Shown in pieces: positions 24,326 through 35,265 of a DNA stretch of 64,000 bases (the first letter of the stretch is position 1; the number at the start of each line of letters is the position of its first letter). The translations under genes were made by a program, and so were the position numbers. A model generated the notes under the pieces. The model was not told the origin of the DNA. It made no database searches and saw only the letters and a list, made by a program, of their open reading frames with translations. The stretch spans positions 8,660,501 through 8,724,500 of the forward strand of contig JBBDHG010000015.1 of NCBI GenBank assembly GCA_037951165.1. Direction: 5' to 3'. The stretch comes from Lophius americanus (Eukaryota; Chordata; Actinopteri; Lophiiformes; Lophiidae).

Positions 24326-25059
24326 GTGGATTGGGGTTTTTTTTGGGATACAACAGCATAGGTCTGATAAAGAACCGTTTACTACAAAATCCACTAATAA
24401 TAATAATAGACAACAATGGTTTCCCTGGTATGAAATGTAACCAGTACCAACAGATTTCCCCGTACTAGTAACTGTAAACAGGTGTTTGTTTTTCCTCATG
24501 TGCATATCTTGAATACATGCTTCATGCTATGAGAACTATACTGTGAAAACAATACAAATAGATTAATACATGATGCAAAAACAAATGAAATACCAAATGG
24601 AGCTTTGAGCGAATTTACAACTAACAAAAGGTATTCTACAGGTAAAATATATTTACCACAGAGGCTGCTTGTCTTGAAATTGGGTTCCTAAGGCCATGAA
24701 AACCCTTTGAAAGTTTCTATTTGCTGTATTTTTCAGTCCCAGAGGTGGTCATCTATAAATCTGAATGTATTTTATCAGCTTGACTGGCACTAATGTGTTC
24801 CTTTTTGGTTTTTAGGTACAGTTTTGTTCTCTATTTCATTTTAACCTCAACAAATGAATTAACGGTACATCCAATCAGATTTTAAAACTACACATTGTTT
24901 CATATTAATTACATATATTCTATATTCCAGGGAATTATCAACTCTATTAATCTTAAACAGTTTATTTATGCAGCTGCATGCGTTCAATATTGCTTATATC
25001 AATGTGATCACATTTATGATGTGACTGTTGCTAAGGAAACAGAGTGGTCCTTTCTCAAC
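24326..25059. other. No gene recognised
   Basis: AT-rich spacer. Confidence 0.6.
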
Positions 25060-25255
25060 TGGAAGGGCTGTGGTTCGATAGACGGTCAGCCCCTGCCATC
25101 CACATTGTGTAGGGCCCTGAGCAAGAGCTTTTCCCTCAATTGGCTCCCCGGGCTGCTCACTGCTCATTCAAATGCAGAGAACTACTTCCACTGCTTTGCA
25201 CTGTATGTTAACATTTACAATAAAGAGTATAGATTATTATTATTTAATATCAGGC
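25060..25255 (+). repeat. SINE relic
   Basis: CCATCCACATTGTG..CCCTGAGCAAGAGC..CAATTGGCTCCCCGGGCTGC TCACTGCTCATTCAAATGCAGAG..AATAAAGAGTATAGATTATTATT matches the body and tail of a common fish SINE. The 125-codon plus frame 24895-25272 that crosses it is not a gene that I recognise. Confidence 0.55.
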
Positions 25256-25524
25256 AGAAGCATACTGTTTAAAAATGTTAACTTTTCCTATGAAATCTTG
25301 GTTCCGAACAGGGTCAAGGATTAGAATTAATCAAACACTACTTATATATTTTTTTTTATAATTTTATTTTCATTACGTGGACAGCGTCAAACTTTGTATT
25401 CTCTTTACACAGTAGGGTTTGGGAAAAGAGTGAAGTAGAATTAAATAACTAAAGGAAAAGAAAATAGAAAAGGATAATTACATGTATAAATACATTTCTC
25501 ATTTCTACATTTTTCTATGCACAT

Positions 25525-25780
25525 ATATATGTTATACATATTCACATATATATATATATATATATATGTGAATATGTATAACATATATATATATATATAT
25601 GTGAATATGTATAACATATATATATATATATATATATATATGTGAATATGTATAACATATATATATGTGAATATGTATAACATATATATATATATATATG
25701 TTATACATATTCACATATATATATATATATATGTTATACATATTCACATATATATATATATATATGTTATACATATTCAC

Positions 25781-25856
<76 letters not shown>
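25525..25856. repeat. AT minisatellite with alternating inverted 15-mers
   Basis: (TA)n interspersed with the 15-mer GTTATACATATTCAC and its reverse complement GTGAATATGTATAAC. Plus-orientation copies start at 25531, 25700, 25733 and 25766; inverted copies start at 25568, 25601, 25642 and 25667. A pure TA run follows to 25856. Frames on both strands are artefacts. Confidence 0.95.
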
Positions 25857-25859
<3 letters not shown>

Positions 25860-26755
25860 TACACACAAGTTTTACACTTCAAACGCTTGTCTGAGGAGTC
25901 GCTGTCAAATTTATGAATTTATATAATATAAATTCGTATAATAGATTCTGGTCATTAGCTTGTACTGAATTAAACGTAGGTTTTCAATAGTTCTAATTAC
26001 ATATATAATTCGGATGCCCTCTCTCCATTTTTGGTAAGTATCTACTGTACCTAAATCTTTATTCCATTTATCATATATTTTCTGTAGCAACTCATCACTT
26101 TTTTCTGCTTGGATGAATATGTTGTACGTTGCTCCAATTAGTTGTCTCTTTTTCTTTTTCTTGCCTACAATATTTTCCATATTTATTGGAATTGTATTTC
26201 TAAGATTTAAATTTTCTGTTATCCAGGATTTCAATTGTATATATTTGAAAAACTCTGTGCTTTTTAATTTATATTGATTTCTAACTTCCTGAAAAGAGAG
26301 AATTCAATTCTCGTTTATAATATCCGAAAGATCCACTTCATTCAATTTAGTTGGATATTTTTATGGATGGATTATTCCAGATTAGTATGTGTTTAGGGAT
26401 TCTTAGTTCTTGACCTAACGTATGATTTATCTTCCTCCAAGCATTTAATGTACTATTTATGACAACATTTTCTGTTCTTACTTTATGTGTGGGGAAAAGT
26501 GCTATCGGTAAACTCTTTGGATATAACTGATAGTTTTCAATCTCAATCCATGGATCTTCATTAGTGTTATAATAATTCGTTCAACGTAAAATATTTGCTG
26601 CATTATAGTATAGTTCCAAATTTGGATGATTTAAGCCTCCCTCCTCTCGTGGATGATGCTGTAATTTTCTCTTTAGTCTATTTCTTTTGTTAGATCAAAT
26701 AAAGGAGGAGAGCATAGGGTTTACCTCTTCGTAGAAAGTTTTTGGTGGTTTGACA
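25857..26755 (-). mobile_element. L1/Tx1-like LINE ORF2 C-terminal relic
   Basis: The minus frame 25911-26234 (107 codons) contains LLQKIYDKWNKDLGTV, KWREGIRIIYVIRTIEN and LIQYKLMTRIYYTN, the familiar post-RT region of L1-clade fish LINEs. The next block DSDSSDKRLKCKTCV is encoded at 25857-25915 before the element runs into the TA repeat. Upstream (26240-26740) broken frames encode PNLELYYNAANILR, PWIEIENYQLYP and TLNAWRKINHTLG, also L1-type. 3'-truncated and frameshifted. Confidence 0.75.
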
Positions 26756-27771
26756 AGAATAAGCAAACACTACTTAGAGATCATTCCTTTTTTTTATATA
26801 TAAGCTCTTTGCTTCATTTGAGCTTTTCTTCAATTATTAGTTTAGCTTTACTTTGAATCTGTGATGACTGACAGAAGATCAGCAGGTGGGATACAAAGCT
26901 TAGAATATGAAGCCCAATCAATTCAGACGCAGAATACTCCTTTTCCCGGGGACGGCTTAATGTCTGAGGCATGGAGTTCAGTGACTAGAAAGCTTTGATT
27001 TATTTGATTTCAAAGATAGATGAGAGACACAGAGCAAACACTGATCATGAAAACAATTTCAACAAAGTTGTTAAGGGAAAGCTTGAAAAATCACTTCTTT
27101 GTAGTGCATTAAAGCCATCCTGGCATTTACCACGGTACATTCCTGTGTTTTATTTCCTGTTGATACTGACACTACAAACACTGACATCATTAAAACTTTT
27201 TTTTAATAATGAACATTTCATGGCGTGTAAATGTATTACTCTCTGTTTTCGTCTGGTCAAAACAGAAAATAATGAAATTATTCTTGATACTTCAATTTAG
27301 CATTTATTCTTTATGACACAATTTCCTGTTTGCAGGATAACCATGAATACAATGTGTCAAATTCAGCAACCACCTTCAATCATTTTGGTTTTGATTAACT
27401 TCCTTTAGATTTGAGGAAGAAAATGGACAGGAATAATTATTTGGTTTACTTAAATGTCCTCAATAATTCTCCCAATGAAGGGCAGAATAACTTTCAGAGT
27501 TGCACATCCAAGAAGGTTCTATTTCCTGAAATAAAACTGTATCCGACTGTGCCGACCGTCTCCTTGCCGTGATGTCACAGAGTGACAGATATTAATGTTA
27601 CCGCGGCAGCCATCTATCACAGGAAATGAGCTGCTGATAGATTTGTCCTTCCACTGGACAAAATGGTTTCACAGACATCACTAGACACACGTCCTGCAGG
27701 TGACACACGTATATCCAGTTTTCAAGTTTGGATCAGCTGTCTACTCTAGCTCTAACTCTCCTTGAAATGAC
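26756..27771. other. No gene recognised
   Basis: The plus frame 26995-27300 (101 codons) is Lys/Asn/Leu-rich and not recognised; expected by chance in AT-rich DNA. Confidence 0.55.
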
Positions 27772-28187
27772 ACAGATCAGCCATAACATCATAACCAACT
27801 TGCTTACTATTGTGTAGTTCCCCTCTTTTGCGGCTGACTCATCGGGGCATGGGCTGCACATGACCTCTGAAGGTGTGCTGTTGTATCTGACACCAAGATG
27901 TTAGCAGCAGAACCTTTAAGTCGTCTAAGTGGCAAGCATTGGACATCTTTCTTTATTTAGCACATCCGACAGGTTCTCCCATTATGCTGCTTTTTCTTCA
28001 CGGGTTGTCCTTCTCTTAACCGCTCTGGAAGGTAAAGACCACCGACCGACAAGTCCTACAGTCCTGCAGACGATATTACGCAGTCGCTGAGTCATCCGAA
28101 TTTGGCCCCTCTCGAGGTACCATAGTTTAAGAGATAATATTATTCACTTCACCCATCAGTTGTTGGAATGTTATTGCGGAACTGTGA
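27772..28187 (-). mobile_element. Tc1-like transposon with large internal deletion
   Basis: Starts CAGATCAGCCATAACATCATAACC and passes CTGAAGGTGTGCTGTTGTATC and AAGATGTTAGCAGCAGAACC. It then jumps to the transposase 5' region (GGTTGTCCTTCTCTTAACC..GTCGCTGAGTCATCC) and ends TTCACTTCACCCATCAGTTG..GGAATGTTATTGCGGAAC. Both ends remain but most of the transposase is gone. Confidence 0.7.
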
Positions 28188-29049
28188 TTTCTATAGTTAG
28201 AAGTGTACGTCTAAATCTATAGGCAAGAGAGGCATTTAGCCTGGGAACCTTCTACATGCCTATATTTTTGCACAAACTGAGCAAATTCAATATCAGTAAT
28301 TCAGTCTGTAAGTCAAAACTGTCAACTCTTTGAGCAAGATCATGCATTTGTTTGATTGGCCTTTGATTGACGATGGGTTTGGTCATCAGCAAAATACACA
28401 AAAGCCTGCTATGGAAGTCTCATATGATATCAATACTATTGTATAAATACTAAATCAAATGTTGTTGAATGTTGGATTGCAGGAGCAATGAGACTGTGTT
28501 CTCTCCATGCTACAAGTCAGACTCAGGAGCACAGATAACCTTTGAATAGTCTTAATCATCTCGTAAACTCATACAGCAAACTACAAGATAATGAATATGA
28601 CCTATTATTGCTGCTATAATTACTGCTGTAATTGTTCAAATCTTTGGTTGTTCTTCAGATCAACACTTTTATTGTTGATAAAAGTCAACTTGTTATTGAT
28701 TCATAAACATGGTCATCTTGGTTTCTGTGAAACGTGTTTAGAGGATGGCAAATGGGTCAGGAAATGAAAATTATTAATATTAAATAAATATTAATGTAAA
28801 CTCTGATGACAGAGCAGATCCAGGATTTTGTTTTTCCAAATGCATTTGTCTTTTGACATTACCCCCAAAATTTAAGGTTATAAATCTCTTGTGAAGTATC
28901 AGTCACAGGCAACGGTTATTTCTCATACCACTTCACACCTTTCACACACACTAAGTCACAATTACTTTCTTCATGGTTTCGGGGCATCAATTGATAACAG
29001 CTGTGCTCATCAGCCGGACGCATCTTTCCAATGTCACACCTTCAACATT
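28188..29049. other. No gene recognised
   Basis: AT-rich spacer; the plus frame 28891-29178 runs into the MITE. Confidence 0.6.
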
Positions 29050-29345
29050 AGGTGGGTTTACATGGACAGCCTTATTCCGATTAGATTCGGAAACAGACGT
29101 CTAATGGGAAAGAAAATGCTGCATGTAAACCCCTTTCTGAATGGAAAGAACCTTTCCGAATTAGATTTCGTTCCTTGACAAGGAGGTGGTCTAAGTCCTT
29201 ACGGATAGCATTTCGGATAGCCAGTCGCTGCATGTAAACGCTGTATAAAGCTTTCTGTTTCAGTTGTATCTGCGCATGCCCAGCGACGTGACGTAATGCT
29301 CCGCTTCTCTTTTTTCCAGCGTCGCAACGCTTATTAAATTCGGCA
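29050..29345 (+). mobile_element. GTTTACATG-type MITE, copy 1
   Basis: Begins AGGTGGGTTTACATGGACAG and contains three GTTTACATG/CATGTAAAC boxes (29056, 29122, 29231), TTCCGAATTAG words, GGATAGCCAGTCGCTGCATG, AAGCTTTCTGTTTCAGTTGT and CTGCGCATGCCCAGCGACGTG. A reverse-oriented relative lies at 44140-44735. Non-coding. TIR-like outer sequence AGGTGGGTTTAC; class not known to me. Confidence 0.65.
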
Positions 29346-30674
29346 ACTTCAATTTTTATTCAGACAGGCACACAATCGTGTTTAGAAAGTTGAATATCTG
29401 TGCCTGTCAACACATATGCTATATATTTAAAACTACCTCAGAAACTAACATTGTACGGCGATTACCATTGATTTGTTAAATTCTTTTTTCCTATGTCTCA
29501 CTTGGATTCTTGATGCAAATTCATGATACACAGAAAGAATGAGACCGCTTCTGGGGACAAAAGCTTGATAACTTTCAATAATTTTATTTATAAATGTCTT
29601 GTTTTTTACAGTGTAGAAGGTCACAATTTAAACTCAAGTTGAAAATAACGAGGAATATCAAGGGAAAATTAGAAATATGTATAATGTGAATAAAAAAAAA
29701 AACAAGGGTAGAAGAAAAAGCGACAACATTCAAAAAACCTCAATGAGTGTGTGGGGTAACGATAAATAAAAACACGTTTGAAAGCAGGTCTCCGAACAAG
29801 ATCAATCGAGGTAATATGTAGGATTCACACAAATTCAAGTAACATAACAAATATCATGAATGTTACTATTCACATACCAGAGCATTAAATTGCAACCCTG
29901 AACAAGGACATGAAACAGATCACAGTTCAAAGGAATTCAAAAAAATATTGTGAACACTCACACAGTGCACAGTCATAAGAAAATAGACAGCAGTAGTATA
30001 GAATATGACCAAAGTGATACGTATATTATCTTAAACTCTATATATTTTTCTTTATATAGCAGATTTTAGTTTGTAGAATCCTGAATATTATTTTTGATGA
30101 AGCAGAAAGGTCGTTTCAGGAGCCGTAGGAGTTACAGATTGATTTAAAGTGCTGCTTTTTTGTATGATTCGACCTGGAGCTCTTGTTCAAAAGTGCTCCT
30201 AATGATTTTTACAAAAATATAGATTTGAAGGGGTAATGGAAAAAAAGAACTTCAATATGATCGTATCCCGACTCCCGACTAGGAAAAAAAACCTTTGCAC
30301 TTTATTGCTATAGAAACTTCAATTCAAACAAGGGATGGCACTTTGACATCGATAAACTGCAAATATTGATGTTGTCATATAGGATGGTAGAGTAAGTAAT
30401 CAAAATATGAATCTTTTAAAGCTGCATTCATCAATATTTGGCAATTATGAGGAAGGCAAAAGAACTTAAAAGAGACACTTTTTCTAGCGTTTACACACAA
30501 ATATCACAGAATTATAACCCTTTTTGGTCTATAATAATATATGATTGAGTCTGGTTCTTAGTTCTGATTTGGTGTCACCAATTCCTGAGAAAACCAATAA
30601 AAATATTAATAGTTTCTGACTTGTTAAACCTACTTAATGCTCCACTGTGTTTCCCAGTTAGATGTCTGCTGGTT
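29346..30674. other. No gene recognised
   Basis: AT-rich with A runs; may hold old LINE sequence but no diagnostic motif is readable. Confidence 0.5.
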
Positions 30675-30855
30675 TGAGAAAGGATATAGCTGCAGCCCCA
30701 GAGACTGCAGTTTTTGGACTGCAGTCTCAGGACCCGCAGTTTTTCAATAAACTTGACGCTCAGCCCAACCTCATCCCTAATCCGAACCTCAACCACAAAT
30801 GTGAGAGTCTTGAAACTTTGGTCCTGAAATTGCAGTCTCATGGGCAGCAACTATA
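30675..30855 (+). repeat. ACTGCAG-rich dispersed repeat, second copy
   Basis: GAAAGGATATAGCTGCAGCC then GACTGCAGTTTTTGGACTGC and AGTCTCAGGACCCGCAG, ending near GAAATTGCAGTCTCATGGGC. Same family as the insert at 17553-17725. Confidence 0.55.
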
Positions 30856-32984
30856 TACAATTGGGGCTTGTTTCAGAGTTCATGGATGGTGATCCAAAAC
30901 CACCTACAGCCTTGACATTCCAGCATTATAGAAGTATAGGCATGATTAAATCATGACCTGCCCCTCAACTGATATCCAGGCCTAGATCCAGATTATCTTT
31001 TATGATCAATGATCAAAGTTGGACCTTTGGGATTTCCAAGAGATACCACAATAGATTTCTAAGTAAATTAAGGAACATACCTGTCCTGAAGGCTAACATC
31101 AGCTTGCATATTGGGAGAATTTGAATGCCATCTCTAGATATCACCCTCCACTGACTGTGTCTGACAATTAATTTCTTAAACTGACAAAATGTTTCCCTAT
31201 TCTGAGAGCAAAATTGGTCAATTTGTAGCTTGAAGCATTGTATGGCTCCATTGAACATAACAACCCAATCCTGCGGAGTTTGATGCACCATTATTTTTAA
31301 ATCTTGTAATGAGTGTATGAAGATGAGAGGAATGATCTGTTAAGCATCATTTGTGTGTGTGCATAATACACCAATCAGACATAAAATTAGAATAAATGAC
31401 AGGTCAATTGAGAAACATTGATATTCTTGTTACCATGGAACCTGTCGGTAGGAGCGATAAATTAAGCAGCAAATTAACATTTTGTCCTGAATAGAAGCGT
31501 TGGAAGCAGGAAAATGGGCAAAAGTAAGAATCCAGGTAACAAAAGGGTGAAACTGTGAAGACTGGGTCAGAGCTTTTCCAGAATGCTCTTGTTGGCTGTT
31601 CCTGGTTGGCAGTAATATGTTCCCTAACAAAGTGGTCTAAGGACGGACAACTGATCAACCAGCGACTGGGTCATTGATATGCACAGTGAGAGAAGGCTAG
31701 CCTTTACGTCACAGAGCTGTTTTGTTGGCAAAAGGGGGACCTACACAATACTAGGCAGGTGGATTTAATGTTGTAGCTGATCAGTGTATATTTGATCAAC
31801 TTCATAATTTAAAAAAAAGGATTATTAACATATTACAAGAGGTATCCTACCCTGATGGCTGAAGTCCCTTATGTTATATACATGTGATGGTTCTACACAT
31901 ACATACAATACAATACATTAACCATTTCTTTCAAACATCCAGTACTAAATAATCCAAAGTAAATAAGATTTTTCAGAAAATGCTTTTTTAAACAAAAAAA
32001 TTGTTTGTTAAAGGGTTAAAGTCAATATTGATTGTTACAAATGACTGATTTTTCCAATTACAGTATGCAAAAAAGGAGGAAGAAACTGCTTCAGCTGCAA
32101 CATTCTACAAATAAAATGCTGTATAAATGGAACCGCAAAGTCATTCAGATTCCATTTAAATTATTCTTTTATATGTTATTTGACAGAAAACAGTGCAACA
32201 ACAAAACTTGTAGCTTTGCTGATGATCAAAGATGTTCCTGCCCTGATTGGCTGTGAGAAGGAACCGCAGAGACTGCCTGCAACCAGTGTGAAGCCAGCCC
32301 AGCGTTCATCCACCCCTCTTTGATATCGGCCATGAATAAATACTTACTAAGAGAGAAGGGGAGGAAAATCTGCACTGCAGAGTATAAAAATCACTGTAAC
32401 CTCATTTGACATAAAATAAAGTTAACAAATGAAATTTTGAATTTTTACCATGGCTTGCAGAGCCGTGGCCAAACCCCATGAACAGCGTTAGATTATTTCT
32501 GCTACCAAACGCCCAATACCTCTTGTAAAAACAATAAAGAGAGAAGGATACACAAGAATGAGAGAAGTAGTGATTGTCTTGTGCCACACCATTGATAGGA
32601 ATACAACGTGTGTAGTCAGTGTTTTCATTGGTTGCAGCTGACTGCATCTATTCTGCTCACACACACCCTCAATCCTCAAGGAGATGTCAGAATGAATAAA
32701 TTACACATGCATTCAAGATATACAAGAAAAAAAAGGCTTTGCAGTATTTCTCATTTTGAACTTTGATCTGAGCCCATATTTATACAGAAATAAGTAGTAT
32801 TTTTGATTTGTAAATCTGACTTCCTTCAGACTTTTAACTTTTGCAAACCTCAGTGCTCACAAAATAAACTAAAATATGATGTTAGATCCAAGATCCAAGA
32901 TTATGATTGTATTTTTCTGTTTTACGTGGTACCACTTTTGGGTAGCTGGTAAACTCATGAGATTACCAGCAGAGGTTGTGAGCT
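30856..32984. other. No gene recognised outside the Tc1 element
   Basis: Apart from the element at 31369-31786, only unrecognised frames (31013-31291 minus, 92 codons; 32032-32256 plus). Confidence 0.55.
31369..31786 (+). mobile_element. Internally deleted Tc1-like element with both termini and TA flanks
   Basis: A 418-bp element flanked by TA on both sides (31367-31368, 31787-31788). Termini CACCAATCAG and CTGATCAGTG are imperfect inverted repeats (8 of 10). It keeps the leader (AAGCAGCAAATTAACATTTTG), the transposase start (GGCAGGAAAATG-like) and GTGGTCTAAGGACGGACAAC, then jumps to the 3' end GGGACCTACACAATACTAGG. Confidence 0.8.
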
Positions 32985-33130
32985 CACAGTGCTTTAGGAG
33001 GACCAATAGCTCATGGGTCAGAGCACTGGTTTTGTTAACCAGGGATTTGAGACTCACACTTTTGACACCAGACACCATAATCAAGTGCTGTCATGATGTC
33101 AATCATCCCAATCTGGAATGATGACAAGGG
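32985..33130 (+). repeat. tRNA-derived SINE relic
   Basis: A-box-like TAGCTCATGGGTC at 33007-33019 and B-box-like GGGATTTGAGACTC at 33042-33055, spaced as in a tRNA promoter, with AGAGCACTGGTTTTGTTAACC between them. This matches tRNA-derived fish SINE heads. Not a functional tRNA: no cloverleaf closes. Confidence 0.5.
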
Positions 33131-33215
33131 TTACGTCAGGAAGGTTCTCTGGCATAAACCCGTGCTAGCTCATTAGCGGAAGATGAAAATCCACAATGGT
33201 GAAGCCTACATGTTA
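33125..33215 (+). repeat. Fragment of the GGCATCCGGCATAAAACC-type repeat
   Basis: TACGTCAGGAAGGTTCTCTGGCATAAACCCGTGC followed by GGAAGATGAAAATCC is a decayed relative of 20025-20400. Confidence 0.4.
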
Positions 33216-33393
33216 ACATTCATCCTTCTATTTTCTGTGAACTTTTCTTCTATAGAGGGATTGGTTGGGGAGGCCTATGCCAGATGATGCTGGTTGGGCT
33301 AACCCTGACAAATTATCAGTTCATCACAGGGCCAACACCACTCATGCTGAAATTCACAAAGAGGCAATTTCCTCCCCCAATTGTGCTTGGATT

Positions 33394-33464
33394 GGGGTGG
33401 GGTGGGGTGGGGGGGGGTGGGGGGGGGGGGGGGGGGGGGTGGGGGGGGGGGGGGGTGGGGGGGG
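33394..33464 (+). repeat. G-tract (G-quadruplex-prone)
   Basis: About 70 bases of G runs interrupted only by single T residues. Gly-rich and Pro-rich frames across it are artefacts. Confidence 0.97.
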
Positions 33465-33724
33465 AACAAACAGGGGGAAAACATGCAATTTTCTATTTTG
33501 AATGTTTCAAAAGTGTAAGGAAAAGATATTCAGTCCAAATTCTACCTTACATAGTTTGATAAATATGGGCCCAGCAGCAAAGTCTAATATTCCAAGCAGT
33601 CCCCTAGATGTTCCATTAATCTGTCAACACCAGGACCAAAATCCAAAAGAAAAAAACTACATTTGATCATGCTTTCTGATCAAATAGGGTACAGAAAGAT
33701 GCTGATATTATTCATAAAAAAATT

Positions 33725-33850
33725 AGATTGTGGATACAAGCTGCTGAGATGCTTCCTCCAGTGGGAGCTTGAGCATCTGGACGGAGCTCAGACTAAAGCA
33801 TCAAATGGTGCCGGTGCTTGAGCTGGTTTGGTTTAGGATCCCAGACTTCA
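33725..33850 (+). mobile_element. LINE ORF2 relic
   Basis: GGATACAAGCTGCTGAGATG..CTTCCTCCAG..GGGAGCTTGAGC is a decayed form of the IQAAEMSFLRRVAGLS-coding block that follows the GHELWV motif in fish LINEs (compare 9812-9945). Confidence 0.4.
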
Positions 33851-34645
33851 CAGATTTTCCCAGCATCTAGGTAGAAGAAACTGGGGTTGAACTCACCAAT
33901 GGATGGATGAAAACCAGCTGTATCAATATAACAAAATAAGGTTTTTCCATCTTTGTTTCGAGTGTAGTACACTCTCTCTGTACTTTGTCATCGAAGTGGA
34001 GTTGAGATGGAGTGATCTAGTTGTTTGGGATCTGGTTTTTTCTAGTCCAGTGTGGTACCTTCACCAATCTGGTTTTTCACTGATCAATCATCATCAAAAC
34101 CCGCTGGCATGAAAATTAAGCACACAGGACTGTAACTGTAAGCAAAAATCCTTGCGAGTGTCCACGTCTGGACATACAACAAAGAGGGGAGACGCCATCC
34201 GCCCTCAAAGTCTCAAAAGTCACTGCGATCATAGATTTTTCAACCGACGAAGCGTGTTGTGCAGTGGTTAGCCGAGAAGAGACGCTACCTGAGGATGGTT
34301 TTCCGCTCAAATCATTTGATTTTTGTATGCAGGCTTTAAGACTAGTTAAACAAGCTTCATTTGGGAGGTGCGGGTCGAACACACATTCAGAATAAGTGCA
34401 TAGGTGAAGGTGGAGGAGGCCGAGGCAACCTGTTCCACTCAGCTACTAACACGTCATCTTTTTCTTTTTTTTTGAATACAAAAATCTGCAAATGACAACA
34501 GGGGCCTGAAAAAGACGACACAGAACGAGATACCGCGTACCAGACAAACACACTGAGAATTGGTTTGACGCTGCACTCCAGTTAGGGAGATAGGACGGTG
34601 AAGAGCGTGGATGTCCAATGGTTCTGCCACACAGCCGACTCCACA
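33851..34645 (-). other. Probable plppr5 3' UTR and 3' flank
   Basis: Lies directly downstream of the plppr5 stop codon on the minus strand, so at least its upper part should be 3' UTR. I see no clear AATAAA on the minus strand here, so the transcript end is not placed. A GTGCAGTGGTTAGC phrase at 34260-34275 suggests an old SINE. Confidence 0.4.
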
Positions 34646-34675
34646 TCATGTGACCTCAGCGAAAGCGATGTGATT
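34646..34675 (-). CDS. plppr5: plppr5 terminal coding exon (30 nt) with stop codon
   Basis: Reverse-strand short coding segment after a polypyrimidine tract and acceptor (TATTTCCCCGCAG): AAT CAC ATC GCT TTC GCT GAG GTC ACA TGA, that is NHIAFAEVT-stop. PLPPR5 and PLPPR1 proteins end in a short conserved NHxxxxxEVT-type tail (NHITAFAEVT for PLPPR5, from memory), and the upstream exon ends ..IASQ in phase 0, giving ..ASQ/NHIAFAEVT. The intron between them is about 7.1 kb. The 3' UTR would continue to lower coordinates; I see no convincing poly(A) signal within the next 500 bases. Because the coding part is so short, the call rests on sequence match plus acceptor and phase. Confidence 0.85.
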   Translation of the reverse strand, partial: NHIAFAEVT

Positions 34676-35079
34676 CTGCGGGGAAATAGGGCAACAAAAG
34701 GACAATAAGGGAAATGTAACGAAGGAATTGACTTTGATCTAGAACTCTTTCATTTGGATGAAGGCTTTAAAAGTTTATTTCAAACTATTGTTTTTTTATA
34801 TAACAGTTGCACATTTTTTTAAAAACTCCAGTCATCCTCAGCAAAATTAAAATTGAAAATTCCAATGCACTGATTTCTCATAAATGTGGCCATTCAGACT
34901 CTTGTCTCGTCAGTTCATGCTTACTGCGATAGACACCTTTGTTGAGAAGATCTGTTTTTAACACATAGATTCCAGTCTGCCAGTGAACCAGATGTTGTTT
35001 GGACACACTTTCCATTTCTTTGAAATGGGAAAAATTGTTAAAATTTTAACTGCACCTCTACACGAACAAAGAGAGACAG

Positions 35080-35265
35080 CGGCACTGACCAAAAGACGGG
35101 AAGCAGAGCTGGAGGCAATAAGGTTGAACATCTTACAATTTTCTGGTAGTTTCTGGATTTCATGAGAGAGGACATGCAAATGGTTGGTGTGACAAAGAAG
35201 ATTCAGATGACATGGTAAGATGGAAACAGATTAACTGTGGCGACCCACAGCTGAAATAAGGACAA
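35080..35265 (+). repeat. Fish LINE 3'-end repeat
   Basis: AAGACGGGAAGCAGAGCTGG AGGCAATAAGGTTGAACATC, GAGAGAGGACATGCAAATGG TTGGTGTGAC and AACTGTGGCGACCCACAGC are familiar words from the 3' end of a common fish LINE family. A reverse-oriented relative is at 51240-51330. It lies in the last plppr5 intron. Confidence 0.5.

Noticed and set aside
25441..25916. Open frames on both strands with LYIFTYIYIY repeats.
   Set aside because: Repeat artefacts of the AT minisatellite.
33007..33055. A tRNA gene suggested by A- and B-box-like sequences.
   Set aside because: No cloverleaf can be closed; the context is a SINE head.
33265..33559. Gly-rich and Pro-rich frames (78-91 codons).
   Set aside because: They arise from the G tract at 33394-33464.
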